From the NCBI RefSeq assembly GCF_964355755.1, contig NC_092671.1:15172501-15236500 (forward strand): 64,000 nt of DNA. Reading direction: 5' to 3'. Each line of letters opens with the position of its first letter. Positions within the stretch are counted from its first letter, which is position 1. A program made the translations under genes and the position numbers. Of this stretch, positions 48,401 through 60,154 are shown one piece after another. Source of the stretch: Antedon mediterranea. Lineage: Eukaryota; Echinodermata; Crinoidea; Comatulida; Antedonidae. The notes under the pieces are model-generated. The model saw only the letters and a program-made list of their open reading frames with translations, had not been told where the DNA came from and searched no databases.

Positions 48401-51400
48401 AGGTGAATCGTTTAAGCTGGCATGACTTGAAATAATCTGTGACTGTCTGGATCCAGAAATACTACCATTAGGAGTAGTCTTAGTTCTATTGTAACTTGAC
48501 TGGCTCGCTAATTCGTGCGTTATTGAATCGTGATCTGAATCCAATGGCACCATATCACCATTCACTACTTTACAATGTCCATCTTCTGATTTCTTCGCAA
48601 AATAAGTACGTAATCTTTCTCCTCTCATCTCAGACTTTGAGACCTTTGGTCCGAGGCCTAGCGAGCTGGAAGAGCTACCACTTGATTGAGGAGAATGAAC
48701 TGGTTTTTTCACTATAGTTGCGGTTTTTGCTTCAATTTTTTTAGAAGATCCTGAGTAGAATTTATCATGAGAAGCAAACTCATCACCATTTTGAGCTGTA
48801 GGTAATTGTGTTTGGAGCTTAAATTTCACATAACAACCTGAATTAATGTTTTGCTTTCGATCACAATCTTCGTATATACTTCTTGAAATAGAGGAAGATG
48901 GTGGTGAGCTTTGAGTAGAGCAAAGAGTAGAACTTTGAGTATTAGTTAAGAGACTGTTCTCTGATGATGGTTTCATGCCCCATGCCCTCTTATCTTCATC
49001 TGTCTTGGCAGAAGTCACTTTAAGTATTTGCAGGCTAACGTCTTTCAACTTACTCCTGGAAAATATTAATATTGATGACAATACATTTCAATATAAATAA
49101 TATTATGCAATTATTAATAAAATAGCAAAGCTAATAATCAATATAAAGTAGTCCTATATATAAAAATCAATTAAAACATTTTTTTAAATAGTGAGTGACG
49201 TAATTCTAAACAAACACAATACAGTACTATAATTGAATAATTAAGTATTTATTAATGAATTACGGTAATTACCTAATCACCAACAAACGATAAAATTAAC
49301 ACTTTCTATTTACAAGAATAGTATCAATAATGAACACATAGCCTGAATATAACATTGACCTAAATACCTCAACAGGTTCATTGGCTGGTGGGGCTCATCA
49401 GACGACACAGTAGGTCGTTGATAAGGCTCTTGAATACGTTGAATGGTGTTTTCAATCTTTTGTAACTCACTGCCCTCTGGACTTCGTCGATTACTGCACT
49501 CATTCACCAAACAATCGCAAACGTCGTTCAACAAATCAGCTTTCTCTTTCGCTTGGGCACTACGAATGTAAACATCGGTTGAAGTGATAAGTTAAAATCA
49601 TTGGTTTCTCTACTTGATTGTCCGCAACGAAGTATCATTAAAAAAAATGCTATTTTGACATTCCTATGAGATTTTATTGGATATGTTAAGAATCCCAGGT
49701 GGCCAATACAAAGGGAAATTGAAAGTATGTTTGTAATTTAAATAGCTCGGAATTTCTCCTGTCCACCTGTGTATTGGGTTAAGTATTTCAGGAATGCGTG
49801 ATTTGAAGAGTTTCCTGAAATGGGTGATTGAGACACCTGGCTCTTGCTTCTGAGTTATCAAACCAAGTATTTTTGTATTTGTACCAGTGAAACTTCCTCA
49901 ACAAACTATGCCTCATATTTAATGTCACGATGACCTTGAAATAGTTGAAAGTATGTACTTTCTAGGAGGTGAATTCATTTCCAAATCATTGAACTACTTT
50001 ATAATTAAATGATAAGATTAAATAATAGCTTTCCATTTCAAAGTGTTTAGTTAATGCATACTAATAGACTACAAATATAGTAGCATGTATTTTAAACAGG
50101 CAATTTACAGTAATCAAATGAAAGTTTTTATTTTTTAATATTTTAATCTGAAAAGAATTATTCAATGTAAAGTCATGTGGAATATATTTTTTATTTTGTT
50201 TAAATGGTGAATAAACACTAGTTGAGTCAGGTTTGCGGTACACTACATGTTTTTTAAAAAGAAAATAAAAATAGAGAAATTTTCAACATAACTTTCCTTT
50301 TTGAAAACACATATACTGTAAATCGTATTTCATTAATTTTGAATTTGTTTTTCTATTTGTTGTTTATTTATTTTATTGTTGTTTTGTAATGGTTTCCTAT
50401 AATCAACAATCAAGTATTGAAATTAACATAATTGTGAATAACTATTTTGAATAAACTCACCTGGAATTTGAATCTTTGTCTTTGCTTTGTAAATGCATCA
50501 TATCAAGTTTTTTAATCAGCATACTCGTTAGACTTTTATATTCTGCTCTAACTTCATCAACTTTCTTCATCAAATCTGTCTTTTGCATCTGAATCAAACC
50601 ATCTGTACAAGTAACAGCCTAGAAAATAAATTAATACATTTAAGAAAATCTAAATAAAACCTATACACAATATAGTAATTGTATTATATAATTTCAGATT
50701 TTGTTTAGACAATAAATATATCTTAATTTAAGAAAACTTTTATGTCCAATATAATAGCAATCACCACAGAAATGTATAGTTTTATCTACCTCTTGTACTT
50801 TATAATTGTAGATTTTAAAATCTAAATATGAATTTTCTATTTCATTGGCTAGATAGAATCTTGAAGTATAACACATATACAAGAAGAGACAACATGCACC
50901 ATAATAGATAGAGACATCTTTTTATCTTTATTTAATTTACGTCATAATTATGTAAACCACATGTTTATTATCATATTTGCTAATAATTGACATTTATGAT
51001 TGATTTTAGCAGCATATTCATCAATCAATCAAAAAAGGAGTGATAGATTTGTTCAATGTCTGTTGCGTGTAAGGCGCAGTGACACAAGGGGCTATCACTT
51101 CACCGTCCTAATTCTTTTAAAATTATGCGTAGTTTTCAGTTTAAATGTTTGAATTTCAAAATTGAGAGTTTTAAATATATGAATTTTATTACAATGTCAA
51201 TCATTTTATGTGTCATCTAAATCATATATTTAAATCATGGTTATTATTAATAGTAAATAAACCTCATGTAATTTTGTTTTTAATGTACACAAGCCGCGAA
51301 TTGGGTACACTGGACCTACAGTGTATAACACTACAAAACGCTTTGAAACAGCCATGTTGATTTTTGTTACGTCCAGTGGTTAATGTTACATTATTGGTTG

Positions 51401-54400
51401 GTTGTTACGTTAGTGGGTGATACAACCCCAAGCAGATTACAACCTGCTTCAAACTGCCTTCTGGACTACTAGTGTCAGTAAATCATACAAAGAGATAGAA
51501 GAACCCTGTATCTCTAAATATGACAGAAGAACCAATACTAAGTTTCAAACAAGAGGCAACATGTGTTTGTTTTAGACTACTGTAAGTCCAAGTCTGATTT
51601 AGAATGCCAACACCAATGGTGTCTCTAAAGCGTGGTTCCCACTAGCGACGCAACACAAGGACGTAACGCAACGCAAGTGAATTGACCAATCACAAGCGAT
51701 GGCTTATTCGCTTGTGATTGCTAACTGTCTATAACTTCCCTTGTCATTGGTTAAAACGCTTGCGTTCTAGTGGGAACCAAGCTTTAAATAGAGGTTCTAT
51801 TGTAAATATCTTAATGATGATACATAAGAGGTTCTTACGTCATCTAATCTGGACTTCAACACAGTGTTCTCTTGCTCAATCCTGTTGAGGAAAAAATACA
51901 TATCTTTAACCATGTCATAATTATATTGACTTGCTTGAATATATTTTGCTGTTTAATGATTGAGGCGGTAATAAATATTACAATGACACTACAGGCAGCA
52001 TTTATTTGAGTAACACACTGAGAAGTACTTATTTATTTTAGTGGTGGTCCCACATTACTTGACATGGTTATTCTAAAAAAAGTTATGTTAAAATTAAGAA
52101 AGCACAAAAATTATAAACGTTTTTTAATAGAATATTCTATTAAAAGTTATGTTTATAAAAAAATAATTGTTGATTATATTATTATAATACTTATTTGTCA
52201 GAAGCACTTTTGTGAAAGGTAAAACTTTTACCTTTTTTACAGCACTAACCAAACGATCAAATTTTCTCGTAGGGAGGATTGTCATGTGACAATAAATCAT
52301 ATCTTTTTCACTCTACTTTTTAACTTAAGATTCATAAAAGAGAGATTCATCGGAAAGGGAGGGATCACACTGTCAAGTAAATGCATGAATTAGCAATCAC
52401 AAAGATTAATTATTAAATTAGGTAAGTTCAAGTTCAAGTTCAGATTTATTGATCCACCTAAGTCCAGGTCAACACCTACTGTAGATATCCTACCCTGGGG
52501 CTGAGGAAACACAAACACCAAATTGATTTAACAACTTGTGATAAGAAATGCAACAGGTTACTGAATAATACAATAATATTGATTAAATAAAGTTATTCTA
52601 GGATTAGAAATTTATTTTTAGCTAAGCTTTTAAGATAAGCAGTAAAAATAATATTTGTTTTTTAATGCTTTCAAGTGAAACAAACTTAAGTTATCACAAG
52701 AGAATTAGAAGGTTCCCCCCATGCATTGGGTTCGTTTTAAAGTTTGATTTTATTCATCTTTATTTTTTTGGCCAAAAATACATCTTTAAGAGATTTAAAA
52801 AATCAATTTATGAAAAATGTGATGTTTTACTTCAAAGGATTATGAAATACATTAAAAATGTAAGTTAACATACTCTCTTAGCTCCCGCTGAAGACGAACA
52901 ACCTGATCTGACAGTGTAGAACATGCTTCAACAACGACCAAAAACTGAGCACATGATGAAAATCCATGCTTAAGAGCCAGTGTACAAGGTGTTTGTTGCT
53001 TTTTGTTTAATAATGTTATATCTTGATTATACTCAACCAATGTCTATAAATAGAAAAAAATAACTGTTCTAAAAAAAAACTCATCACTCATGACTATATC
53101 TATACATGTATAGAAGGTTCTCATTTTGAATACTGGGAGGACAGCTTTTCTCATTCACACAGATTTTAGAATGTCTTCTATGCATTTATATACACATATA
53201 TAATCTACATGGTAGACTTGATCCAGATCATGAATAAGAGTGCTTGATACAGAAGTAGAGCAATATAAATAAAAAATCCAGACTCAGGCCTAACACCTGA
53301 AGATTGAGCAGGTACTTTTATCTCTCTCATGAAACAGTCTGTAGTGTTAATAAATATGTTCAAATATTAACCTGAGTCTTGATTTTTCATTTATACACAT
53401 AATATATATATATAAATCCAAAGGCAAATTACTGAAATGAAAAAATGACAATGCTGTGGGTATCAGTGGCTGGATCTCAATGGAGATACAAATGAAACAT
53501 GCAAAAAGCTAAAACAAAACAATAAAATAAAGCAGTTAAAAATAAATTGCGAAGCTTTCGGACAACATTAGCCCTTTCTCAGTGTAAGTGAGAGTACTTG
53601 ATTCAATTTTTTTATACACAATCTAAAATTATAATAAATTTTAAAAGGAATATATTAAATGTTTTTTATATATTTTTTTCAATACTGTATGTCATCAAAT
53701 ATCCTATGTTTTTTTATTTGCTTATCTTACATGTCATTTATTGTATCATCATGTTTTTATATCTAGCCCATGTGCACCGAGTATTCAGTTTACAAATTTA
53801 AATGGGAATGATACAGATGGGACAAGATATTACATTCAAAAGTTCAAAAAAGGAACACATTCCAACTTCCTTTCAAGTCATATTACAAAAAAAAAAATTG
53901 CATAAACTAACTTACAGCCAATCATGACAGAATTGTATGTGACCTCCATGAGGTCAAGTGCAAAAAACACCTTTTATTTCCCTCTTTCCCTTCTGCCGAA
54001 CTATGAAAGGCGCCAAAAGAATCCTAGTACTCAAATATCAACTATAGACATCTGATAAATACCAGCGCAACAGCTGGCTTTTTTCAATTTTAATCTTTTT
54101 TTTTTTCTTTAAAAAAAAAATCAAATTTACATTTTTATTTTAACCGTTATTGATCCTGTGGGAATTGGACAGGAAAATAGTAAACTTGTATTTGATTACA
54201 AAAGTCAGGGGTTAGATCACATTTGATTAAAAATGTGATAATCATATCTTATATTTAAAGGATATATTCCTACTTAAAAATATCGAAAAATATAAGGTTC
54301 TATTAAAATTTGTGAAAATTAAAACCATATCAAAGGTATAGTCTCTAATTAAAGAAAGATACTGAGTTTCATAAAAAATCAATACTTAACTTAACTCTGC

Positions 54401-56671
54401 TAAATACATGTTAGGTTATAAAAATAACATTTTGGATATTAAATACAGATTTGAAAAATTGAAATTATAATTTAGACTGTATGTCAACCAAAACATTTTT
54501 CGGAATCATTTGGCAACATTTTGGGGAGATATCGTATGTCTAATAATATGAAAAAAAATGCTCTCCCTTTAATATAAATAGGTAATTCCTTCGGTGGTAC
54601 TAGTCAGAGGAAATACTACTAAAATTTATAAGAGGTGCTGTCTATCTACATTATCATTATGTATGGATACATATTTTCTTGATAAAAACTAGCAAAAAGT
54701 TCCACAATCACTGTCAACATTTAGTAAAAACATAGGTATTTTGATCTACTATGAAAAATTGTTTGTCAAAAATTCCAATTTGCAATCTTTATGTATAATC
54801 TTTATATAATTGTAGTGGCAGTAGCTTGAATTAAACATGTTTGCTTATATCAATCCAATTGTTCTTTTTCCTTGTGGAGTCATGGCCAAAGCACAAGAAT
54901 ACCTGCTTTAACACTATGAAAATCTAGTATTAGTAATTTAAAAAAAACATCAAATGAGTTCTCACATCTTAGTCTTTTGGTTCTCTTCATGAGATCCTTT
55001 AGAAAAGGAATCACTGTTTGCAATGCACACACATTTTTCCAACAAGGGAAAACATAATCCAAATCAAATTTACTTAAATAGGTTCCACTTTTGTGTTGAA
55101 ATCAACAACAGGCAACAGACATTTAAATTTAGTTTTTTTTTCTTCAAGAAAACTGTTTTAAATTATTGAATCATAAATCCCATTAGACTATATTTCTGGG
55201 TCGACAAAATATTCTTTAAAGAACTGCTAATGTACAATATCAAGAAATAAATTTAAGTTAGCAGGTCGAGAAAAACTTTAAATTTTATTCAGAATAATAA
55301 TAAATCCCTGTAGGTATTATTCTGGGTCAATAAGTCAAAAGTGGCTACACATTAGTTACGTTTAGTATCAAACGAGAGGGACTACGTGAAAACTACACAA
55401 TTGGGTGTAAAAGACATAAATGCGCATGCTCGCAACATGAGACAAAATCATGAGACTACCGATGTGTTCAAATACAGCATAGCTGTTAACAAGTCTATTA
55501 AGTAATTAAAGTTTCAGAATTTACACAGATGTTTGAATTCTATTGTTCTTGGTCTGTGCCATGTTGTTTTATAAAAAAGTATATCTAAAATTGAAGTAAA
55601 TAACAAATTTTAATATAATGATTATGAAACAATGGTTTCTAGCCTGTTCATCTATGTTTGGTCCACAATCTTTTAGTTAAGACAAGGGATCTGTCTAATT
55701 CATTTAATCATATTTGCCAAAATCGTTTTTAACTTTTCCTAAACCAGATCTAGCCTGTCATCGGTATGCTGTTTTGCTAGGCTGAATAAGTTTTTCTATT
55801 GAGCTTCTTTCTATGGGCTTCTAATATTATTAGTGTTTTACTTTGTCCATAGTTACTGTAGCCATCTATCATCTTTACCATTTATCATTATACATTCATC
55901 AATTAATGTAGAGGGTTCATCTATTACGACACCTGACATTGTTTTGCTCTTCATAATTTTAATCTTTTTACTGTGTAAAGTGTTTTGACGATATTTCAAT
56001 ATTCATGTGTATTTTTTTAATGTATATCAACTGATATCAACAGCCCAAGATAGGAACCAGAGAACTAAACCCATAGTTTTTAAGAATTAAACTTTTTTTA
56101 GTTTGAGTACAATTTGTTACAAAAGGACATCAAAAAATTGCAAAAATATCAATGAACAAAATAAAAATTCCTGGCAACTTCTACTTTGAAAATCTAAGTG
56201 ACAGCAGCCATGAATGAGAACACCGTATGCCATGATCCCCTCAAAGAAGGATACAGGAAAAGATGTCTGGATATGCTTACTTCCTGTCCCCTTCCACTAG
56301 GTTCTTGAGGTATCTCAGCTGTTGATGGCAAACAAATGACTGACATCTTATTAAATTGGAAAAGATTGTTGATGACTGTGAAAACATTGGTGTCCCCCCG
56401 AGATCTACAACTAATCGTGTGGATTAGTAACAGATTTAAATCGTGCTGGTCTAAATAAAGAAGCGGAATTAGTTTGATAATTCAGTATCAAGGATGATAT
56501 TAACTGATATTGAAAAAGTGTGAATATAGGTATTGGTAGACTGACCTGGACGCAGGGTAGATGACCATACTTTGCGGAGAGATGGGCTGGTGTGTTACCT
56601 TTGTTATCTAACACATCAAGAGGAAGATCCTCATTAAGCATGTATGACAGCAACCACCTTAAGCATGATTC
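45346..56671 (-). CDS. SNCAIP: Synphilin-1, last eight coding exons (5' part missing)
   Basis: Exons, in order of translation, 56671-56546, 53043-52874, 51881-51839, 50618-50461, 49559-49368, 49055-47756, 47081-47002 and 45409-45346 join in phase with GT-AG introns to 710 codons plus TGA. Residues 1-80 are ankyrin repeats, with DNKGNTPAHLSAKYGHLPC and then TPCTLALKHGFSSC. FLVVVEA (76-82) followed by SDQVVRLQRELRE starts a coiled coil running with interruptions to about 160. The long exon (231-663) is serine-rich and holds PSPIVEKIENSTENLH (463-478) and NKHITFAIDE (575-584). These match the human protein's ankyrin block, its YLVVVE-type coiled-coil start and its PQPIVES and VTFEE motifs, as I remember them. 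Human synphilin-1 is a cytoplasmic scaffold that binds alpha-synuclein and ubiquitin ligases; here the partner is unknown. Upstream ankyrin repeats and the N terminus are not found in this window. Confidence 0.9.
45410..47001. other. SNCAIP: Synphilin intron g-h
   Basis: AT-rich, with a 17-base A run near 45,940 and GATTGG near 46,224. Nothing coding is recognised; the + strand frame at 45,559-45,762 is low-complexity intron. Confidence 0.7.
47002..47081 (-). CDS. SNCAIP: Synphilin exon g: acidic exon
   Basis: Acceptor CATTTACAG, donor GTAAGT. Residues 664-689 are acidic (TDEVGDFGDMDSTWNETA, then SDDTHSRA). I do not recall a vertebrate counterpart. Confidence 0.78.
47082..47755. other. SNCAIP: Synphilin intron f-g
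   Basis: Contains a transposon relic at 47,174-47,265 (TACAGTAGAAGCAAGAGACA, then CCCTTAATAGGAGTGTCTC) of the pogo/Tigger-like type seen elsewhere here. Otherwise nothing. Confidence 0.5.
47756..49055 (-). CDS. SNCAIP: Synphilin exon f: long C-terminal exon
   Basis: 1,300 bases, acceptor ATTTTCCAG, donor GTAAGA. Residues 231-663: serine-rich and probably disordered, with a polyserine stretch (SSGSSSSS). Two conserved islands stand out: PSPIVEKIENSTENLH and NKHITFAIDEKS. After them comes a lysine/glutamate-rich segment (KQQEKEFEQR) that may form a helix. Confidence 0.92.
49056..49367. other. SNCAIP: Synphilin intron e-f
   Basis: Short AT-rich intron, GTATTT to TTCCAG. Nothing else seen. Confidence 0.8.
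49368..49559 (-). CDS. SNCAIP: Synphilin exon e
   Basis: Acceptor CATTCGTAG, donor GTATTT. Residues 167-229: AKEKADLLNDVCDCLVNEC followed by a polar, proline-containing linker. No domain recognised; phases fit both neighbours. Confidence 0.83.
49560..50460. other. SNCAIP: Synphilin intron d-e
   Basis: AT-rich intron with two short - strand frames (49,664-49,861 and 50,061-50,243) that lack any domain or conserved pattern. No repeat recognised. Confidence 0.7.
50461..50618 (-). CDS. SNCAIP: Synphilin exon d: coiled coil
   Basis: Acceptor TTATTTTCTAG, donor GTGAGT. Residues 114-165, rich in K, E, L and M with heptad-like spacing (LMKKVDEVRAEYKSL, MLIKKLDMMHL), ending in a charged KDKDSNS. Confidence 0.85.
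50619..51838. other. SNCAIP: Synphilin intron c-d
   Basis: Holds a fragment of the SINE body (51,303-51,330, GTACACTGGACCTACAG) and the GGTTCCC-family MITE at 51,625-51,786. The rest is AT-rich. Confidence 0.65.
51625..51786 (+). mobile_element. MITE, GGTTCCC family, copy 2
   Basis: Ends CTAAAGCGTGGTTCCCACTAG and CTAGTGGGAACCAAGCTTTA are inverted; the interior has GACCAATCACAAGCGATGGC and its partial mirror CGCTTGTGATTG. It is nearly the reverse complement of 59,992-60,154. About 160 bp, no coding capacity, inserted in a synphilin intron. Confidence 0.85.
51839..51881 (-). CDS. SNCAIP: Synphilin exon c: coiled coil
   Basis: A 43-base exon. Acceptor TTTCCTCAACAG, donor GTAAGA. Completes a glutamate and adds IEQENTVLKSRLDD, which continues the heptads of exon b. 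Confidence 0.85.
51882..52873. other. SNCAIP: Synphilin intron b-c
   Basis: At 52,425-52,520 a segment beginning AAGTTCAAGTTCAAGTTCAG and containing ATTTATTGATCCACC looks like a LINE 3' end on the - strand with a short (TTGAAC)n tail. Nothing else recognised. Confidence 0.45.
52874..53043 (-). CDS. SNCAIP: Synphilin exon b: ankyrin end and coiled-coil start
   Basis: Acceptor TTTATAG, donor GTATGT. Residues 43-98: TLVEYNQDITLLNKKQ, then a degenerate ankyrin TPCTLALKHGFSSC, then FLVVVEACSTLSDQVV. The VVVE-to-coiled-coil transition is the most diagnostic part of the family. Confidence 0.93.
53044..56545. other. SNCAIP: Synphilin intron a-b
   Basis: A 3.5-kb intron. Contains a retroelement fragment (53,412-53,592) and, at 53,271-53,392, an imperfect inverted pair GACTCAGG/CCTGAGTC spaced about 110 bp. 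T- and A-runs lie near 54,100. No further exon was recognised. Confidence 0.65.
53412..53592 (+). mobile_element. Retroelement fragment, possibly Penelope-like
   Basis: The first 130 bp match the element at 44,092-44,217. It then extends to GAAGCTTTCGGACAACATTA and CCCTTTCTCAGTG. On the - strand this gives CTGAGAAAGG, a short stem and CCGAAAGC, the layout of the hammerhead-ribozyme core found in Penelope-like elements, with CTGAGAA in place of CTGATGA. The assignment is tentative. Confidence 0.45.
56546..56671 (-). CDS. SNCAIP: Synphilin exon a: ankyrin repeat
   Basis: Acceptor TATTTTCAG, donor GTCAGT; 42 codons, phase 0 at both ends. Encodes ESCLRWLLSYMLNEDLP and then the ankyrin helix DNKGNTPAHLSAKYGHLPC. 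This is the most 5' exon recognised. Confidence 0.9.
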
Positions 56672-59266
56672 CTGAAAATAGAAAAAAAAGTGAAATTTTA
56701 TTACCTATTAAAATAAAAACGTTAGAATTAAATTACAAAATAAATATTTAAGTTTGAAGGTTTCCATTTCTAACAGTTGGAAAAGGTTACAAGATGCATG
56801 TTGGCAAAATTTAATTTAATGTGTCATGTTTCAAAAGATCATGTTAAACAACTGACGTGTTAACCATATAGTCAAGTTAAACGTTACGACAAAATGATAA
56901 TCTTTTTAGATTATCTTAATGCATTATCTGAAATATATCTTTCACATAGATCCTGCAGAAGCACCTGTTGAACAGACACTATTAATCTGGTGAACCTCAG
57001 AAGCCTCGGGGTTCTTATTCTGGCGATGGTCATGCAAAATAATGTGTCATCAGTATAGGATAAAACAATTGTTAAAACTAGAAATATAACTACTATTAAA
57101 TACAACTAGAACCTCTCTTTTGGGACACCCCTATTCAGGGAACAGGCCTATCAAGAGAAAACTAGGGTAATATAACACTATACACCTCTATTAAGGAGAA
57201 ACTAATCTAAAATAATGCATTGTCTGTCTAGGATCTGAATATAAGTTTCATTTCAATTTATTTGAAAGGTTTCTGAATACATATATATATGAAGTAATCT
57301 CAGTTCATCTTGTATCGTTTTATTAATATATTTATGTACAGTATATATAGTTGGCCTATGATCATGGAGCCTGTTTCTGTTGCAAATGTAGGGTAATGCG
57401 TTTAAGAGCTTCGGCTCATTGCATACCCGTTTTGTATCAAATACGTTTTCCGTTCATTATGATTTAGATTACACTTATAGAAATATTCTTGTGAAAGAAA
57501 TACTGTATATATATATATATTCTGTTGATACAAATAAATGGTACGTAGTACCGCGAATGATGAAATGACGCAAAACAAGGTATAAACATACAGTTTAAAA
57601 TACTATATTTTGAGCTTCCCCATTTCTGCTAATAACTTCTTGGATGATCTGATATGATTTTTTTCTTCCAAAACTGCAATTCTTGAACCAGAAGGCTGTT
57701 TGATGTATAGTATCTTTTCTTTTTGAATGGTAGTTTTTATGGACTATTCTTAGTCTGCTTGTTTTGGGGACAAGTCCACGCAAAATTTGCCTTAATTCCA
57801 TTTGAAATTGTTTTATAAACTTTGGTGTCCCTTTTGAGTTCTTGGCTTTCCAATCAACCACCACACAAAAAATCCAGCAAACCTATCAACCAACAACTCA
57901 AGCAATCAACCAACCTATCAATTCTAGTAGTTTATCACTCAACCAACCACCCAGATAATAGTTTAACTGCACTAATAACTCGTCACAATGTATCACTTAT
58001 TGGTTCTGTAAATTGTGTGTCCATGAAAAAGTAGGGGTTATCATGACTCAACAGAAAAGCCTTGTTGGTTCTATACATGAGTAACAAACTGGTATTGTCG
58101 TGAGGTGATTAGCTCAACCATCGTATTAGTTGTACCAATTTTATTGAGATTATTACTAATTGATTATATCAAGGATATCATTTAGATACAAGTTGTGGTA
58201 ATAATCATGAATGTTAAGGTTTAAAGAGCTTGAGCTATTGATTCATAATTAAACACTAACCACTATCAATCACCTATAGTAGAACACAGCTCAAACTAAA
58301 GGCCATCTTTTGAGTTTTACTTCACCTGGGATACATGGAGTTTTTAATTGGAAGTGTCTTTAGAAGGAGGGGGAGCATGCTATAGCCTAAAAATTACCAT
58401 TTTCATTGTAATTTACAAAATTTAGGGATGAACACCTAATATAATTACACATTGTTAGCACTACAGCATGCTGAACCAATAAGAATAAAAGACAGACAGG
58501 AAAGTCCCTTTCTCTCAATAACAGAGTGTTATGAAAGTGAAATTATTACTGGCAAGTATCCATGTTAATTTTTTGTTTGTATTACAAAATTAAATTACAA
58601 TACACTTACACTTCTTGCCCTCACAAAATTTTGGATGGAAGGGTTGAGAGGGGGCAGGTGTACGTGTAGGCCCTGTGTATCAGGCATTTATTAATAAAAT
58701 GTTGAGTTTGCATATGACAAATTTTACAGTTGATGATTGAAGGTTATGCGGTATTTGACGATGATCAATCCATCAACACCGATGCAACTTAATATCCCTA
58801 CAGTGTATGAATCACCAAAGTTGACAACCCCATCACCTTCAACAACCTCTAAGTGATATTTGGCAGAGTACTCTCCACTGTTTGTTTCCTTTGAGGACCT
58901 CGCCTTAACGATCACTACCTCCGTAAATAAACCTTAACAAGGTAGCATGACATGGCTACATGAGACAGTCGTGGAGCACGAGTTAATTGGAAATCCATCG
59001 GTGTGTACACAGGGTTTTACAGTTCAAGGTCAAAACATATCATCTTGTTCCCACTACCATTGTAGCCTACTCATTGTTTACCGTACCCATCTGATTCATA
59101 TGATTAAGATGTTGATAGGTATCTCTCAATTCCCACGTACAGGTCATGTGACCTTATAGGGTTGTTCGGTAACCACATTTATGATGACTATGACCTGATA
59201 AGTTATTGATGAGTTATAGAGTATAATCTAATTAATAATATTAGTATAGTGATTATCATAAATAAT

Positions 59267-59290
59267 ACATTGACAATCTATTGTCAATGT
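59267..59290. other. 10-bp perfect hairpin
   Basis: Arms ACATTGACAA (59,267-59,276) and TTGTCAATGT (59,281-59,290) with loop TCTA, followed by a run of eight T. No function can be assigned. Confidence 0.5.
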
Positions 59291-59991
59291 TTTTTTTATC
59301 TGAGCAAACACCCAGCACCATTTCTGTACCTGAACAATACACATAAACGATAAAGAAAAGAATAAGACCTTAAAGTAAGTCTCAATTAAAATTATTAAAG
59401 GTACTTCTTCCTTCCATTTATGAGAATTTATTTATTCCAGTACATAGGCCCGTTGGCATAATATAATAGACTATAACTTTTTTCAAAAGGAAAGTAGACG
59501 TATTTTCCTAAATTTTAAAGTAAAGTTTGCAATCTAAAAGTAGTAAACATAGCTTGTTAATAGAAGGATAAACATGTATGAATCTCAAGGTACTTAAGGA
59601 GCTGTTTTGTCATGATAAAAACCGTGATTACAAACAGATTTAAAGATAACACCATGCACAAGCATGTCAACCACCAAGCTTAATATGCCTTTCATATGAA
59701 ATTCTACATTAGTATCTAGAAAAGAAAAAAAACCTGTTAAATTCATGTATATTCAGAAACCTGTGGCACCGTATTTCAAGATAATTGTAGGTTAAAATCA
59801 ATCATCGGGTTTTTCAATTCAGTTTCGGTTTGTGTACATGCTACAAAGAAACAGCAATTTACACTAGTTTGGGTCACAGAAAATTAGGTTAAACTTGAAT
59901 CTACATGAAACACACTAAAGCAATTTATTTATACAGTCCTACACATTTGTGATTTGGCAAATCTGGATATTACAAATAAATTTATTTATTG

Positions 59992-60154
59992 CTAAAGCTT
60001 GGTTCCCACTAGAACGCAAGTGTTTTAACCAATGACAAGCGAAGTTATAGACAGTTAGCAATCACAAGCGAATAAGCCATCGCTTGTGATTGGTCAATGC
60101 ACTTGCGTTGCGTTACGTCGTTGTGTTGCGTCGCTAGTGGGAACCACGCTTTAG
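59992..60154 (-). mobile_element. MITE, GGTTCCC family, copy 3
   Basis: Ends CTAAAGCTTGGTTCCCACTAG and CTAGTGGGAACCACGCTTTAG are inverted. The interior is nearly the exact reverse complement of copy 2 (51,625-51,786), so the two insertions are young and oppositely oriented. Confidence 0.85.

Noticed and set aside
56411-56545. Continuation of the ankyrin frame past exon a
   Set aside because: The donor GTCAGT at 56,545 and the in-phase match to exon b show that this is intron read-through.
57595-57864. 89-codon basic - strand frame
   Set aside because: No family resemblance or splice phase linking it to synphilin. It may be a decayed element.
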